DNA of 23,956 bases, taken from contig JAEWGL010000107.1 of the NCBI GenBank assembly GCA_023388335.1, forward strand, positions 1 to 23,956, given 5' to 3'. The DNA comes from Pseudomonadota bacterium. GTDB taxonomy: Bacteria; Pseudomonadota; Gammaproteobacteria; Pseudomonadales; Pseudomonadaceae. Below, one piece after another: positions 22,606 to 23,956 of this stretch (positions are counted from its first letter, which is position 1; every line of letters begins with the position of its first letter). Both the position numbers and the translations under genes were made by a program. Under the pieces are notes generated by a model. That model was not told the origin of the DNA. It did no database searches and worked only from the letters and a program-made list of their open reading frames with translations.

Positions 22606-22898
22606 TGAAACGTATCTGTTCGATCTACAAGAGCCCGCGCAAGAACGAAATGTACCTCTACGTGCTCAAGGCCGACGGCCTGGAGCGTGTGCCCGAAGGC
22701 CTGTTGCCGTTCTTCGGCACGCCGGTCCATGCCTTCGACCTGGTGTTGAGCCCCGAGCGCAAGCTGGCGCGCGAAGACATCGTCAAGGTCCTGGAAAACC
22801 TCGACAACCAGGGTTACCACCTGCAGATGCCACCGCCGGAGGATGACTACATCGCGCACCTGCCCGAAGAGCTGCTGCGCCGTAACGATCCTGTCTGA
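22605..22898 (+). CDS. YcgL-domain protein
   Basis: 97 residues. The YcgL domain covers nearly the whole protein: CSIYKSPRKNEMYLYV at 5-20, LPFFGTPVHAFDLVLS in the middle, then VLENLDNQGYHLQMPPP near the C-terminus. The function is unknown. The family is conserved in gammaproteobacteria next to rnd, which suggests but does not prove a link to RNA processing. The ATG shares its first base with the last base of the rnd stop. Confidence 0.93.
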   Translation: MKRICSIYKSPRKNEMYLYVLKADGLERVPEGLLPFFGTPVHAFDLVLSPERKLAREDIVKVLENLDNQGYHLQMPPPEDDYIAHLPEELLRRNDPV

Positions 22899-22922
22899 CG
22901 GCTGGGTCCCCTGCATTGCCCT

Positions 22923-22948
22923 GCTGCCCGGTGCTGGCGCCGGGCAGC
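22923..22948. other. Strong hairpin after ycgL
   Basis: GCTGCCCGG (22923-22931) and CCGGGCAGC (22940-22948) form a perfect 9-bp stem with an eight-base loop, in the 78 bases between ycgL and the dehydrogenase gene. It has no T-run. It could attenuate read-through or stabilise the rnd-ycgL message. Confidence 0.5.
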
Positions 22949-22976
22949 CCCGTCGTCTTCCAAGGTTGTCACCAAC

Positions 22977-23909
22977 ATGCGTGTTTTGATCGCGGAACTC
23001 AATCATGACCTTTACGCTCGCCTGCTCGGCGACGCGGCACCGGAGCTGGAAGTCCTGACCAGCGGCGACGCCGCCGAGCTGGCCCGCCTGGCCCCTGAGT
23101 GCCCGCTGTGGCTGGGCCAGCCGGACCTGCTGGCCAACCTGCTGCGCCAGGGCCATACCCCCACTTGGGCGCAGTCCACCTGGGCCGGCATCACTCCACT
23201 GCTGGCCCAGGATTTGCCCCGTGATTACCGCCTGACCCGGGCCGTGGGCATTTTTGGCCAGGTCATGGCCGAGTACATGCTGACCTACATGCTCGGCCAC
23301 GAGCGCGAGGTGTTGGCGCGCCTGGTCAGCCAGGTCGAGTGCAAATGGGATGAGCGCCCCGGCAACAGCTTGGAAGGCCGCAAGGTGCTGATCGTCGGTA
23401 CCGGCGATATCGGTCAGCGGGTGGCCGAGTTTCTTGTGCCGTTCGGCGTGAGCCTGTACGGCATCGCCAGCCAGCCCCGGGAACAGGCGCCCTTCGTTGA
23501 AGTGGCGAGTCTTGAACATTTGCCGCGGCTGGTGGGTGAGGTCGACTACGTGCTCAACCTGCTGCCTGACACCCCGGCCACCCACGACCTGTATGACGCC
23601 GCGCTGTTCCAACGTTTCCGTCCCACGGCGTTGTTCATCAACGCTGGGCGCGGCGTGGCGGTGGTCGATGCCGATTTGGTCGAGGCGTTGAAGCAAGGCC
23701 ACCTCGCCGGCGCGGTGATCGATGTTTGCCGCCAGGAGCCGCTACCCCAGCGTCACCCGTTCTGGACCGCCTGGGGCCTGCTGCTGACCGGACACAGCTC
23801 GGCGCCTACCTCACCCACGGCAATGGTGCGCTTGTTCGTCGACAACCTGCGGGCGTACCAGCAAGGGCAGGCATTGCGCGGGGAAGTGGATTTCAACCGC
23901 GGCTACTAG
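22977..23909 (+). CDS. D-2-hydroxyacid dehydrogenase, NAD(P)-dependent
   Basis: 310 residues. The Rossmann nucleotide-binding loop is VGTGDIGQRVAEF (GTGDIG at 141-146). The catalytic triad of the family is complete: R225 (NAGRG), E254 (CRQEPLP) and H273 (TGHSSAP). The substrate-binding domain is formed by about residues 1-100 plus the C-terminus. Members reduce 2-keto acids such as glyoxylate or hydroxypyruvate to D-hydroxy acids, and the specific substrate is not determined. It follows ycgL by 78 bases and is probably in the same orientation group. A REP element begins just after its stop. Confidence 0.94.
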   Translation: MRVLIAELNHDLYARLLGDAAPELEVLTSGDAAELARLAPECPLWLGQPDLLANLLRQGHTPTWAQSTWAGITPLLAQDLPRDYRLTRAVGIFGQVMAEYMLTYMLGHEREVLARLVSQVECKWDERPGNSLEGRKVLIVGTGDIGQRVAEFLVPFGVSLYGIASQPREQAPFVEVASLEHLPRLVGEVDYVLNLLPDTPATHDLYDAALFQRFRPTALFINAGRGVAVVDADLVEALKQGHLAGAVIDVCRQEPLPQRHPFWTAWGLLLTGHSSAPTSPTAMVRLFVDNLRAYQQGQALRGEVDFNRGY

Positions 23910-23910
23910 A

Positions 23911-23956
23911 CTGTAGGAATGGGCTTGCCCCGCGATCGGGCGCGCAGCGGCCGTAA
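23911..23956. repeat. REP element, cut by the window end
   Basis: CTGTAGGAATGGGCTTGCCC followed by CGCGATCGGG matches the frequent P. putida-group REP (TGTAGGAGCGGGCTTGCCCCGCGAT...), with small changes. It lies directly after the dehydrogenase stop and runs to the end of the window. Confidence 0.7.

Overview
The window is high-GC bacterial chromosome that looks like a Pseudomonas of the P. putida group. The basis is the gene families and their order (gcvR-bcp next to dapA-bamC-MBL-purC, a signal-peptide-bearing mqo, rnd-ycgL) and REP-type repeats with the GCGGGCTTGCCCGC core at both ends. The species call is an inference from recognition, not from a search. No insertion sequence, prophage, CRISPR array or rRNA is visible.

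Layout. 1-3,230: REP debris, an exported M48 metalloprotease with a TPR-like tail (minus strand), then a divergent TusA-like gene and an AI-2E/PerM-type permease. 3,229-8,042: gcvR-bcp (minus) diverges from dapA-bamC-MBL hydrolase-purC (plus). 8,097-8,265: a complete tRNA-Ser(CGA) with its own promoter and terminator. 8,339-11,456: a DUF1275 membrane protein, about 690 bp without a convincing gene, then mqo and a strong terminator. 11,625-19,180: an MHS-type MFS transporter, a LysR regulator, moaB, a bestrophin-like channel with moaA (minus), and a large FdhF/YdeP-type molybdopterin oxidoreductase. 19,224-20,967: a DecR-like Lrp/AsnC regulator diverging from a trans-sulfuration PLP enzyme. 21,020-23,909: a small DUF465/YdcH protein, rnd-ycgL and a D-2-hydroxyacid dehydrogenase.

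How the genes fit together. Housekeeping functions dominate: lysine/cell-wall precursor synthesis (dapA), outer-membrane assembly (bamC and possibly the BepA-like protease), purine synthesis (purC), tRNA maturation (rnd) and malate oxidation into the quinone pool (mqo). The most system-like stretch is 12,971-19,180. There, a molybdenum enzyme of uncertain substrate sits with two molybdopterin biosynthesis genes, an anion-channel-like protein and a LysR regulator. The promoter regions of moaB and of the oxidoreductase share an exact 13-bp sequence (TCGATTGGACGCT), which suggests common control. A second small module pairs a DecR-like regulator with a PLP enzyme that may handle cysteine, across a short operator-like palindrome.
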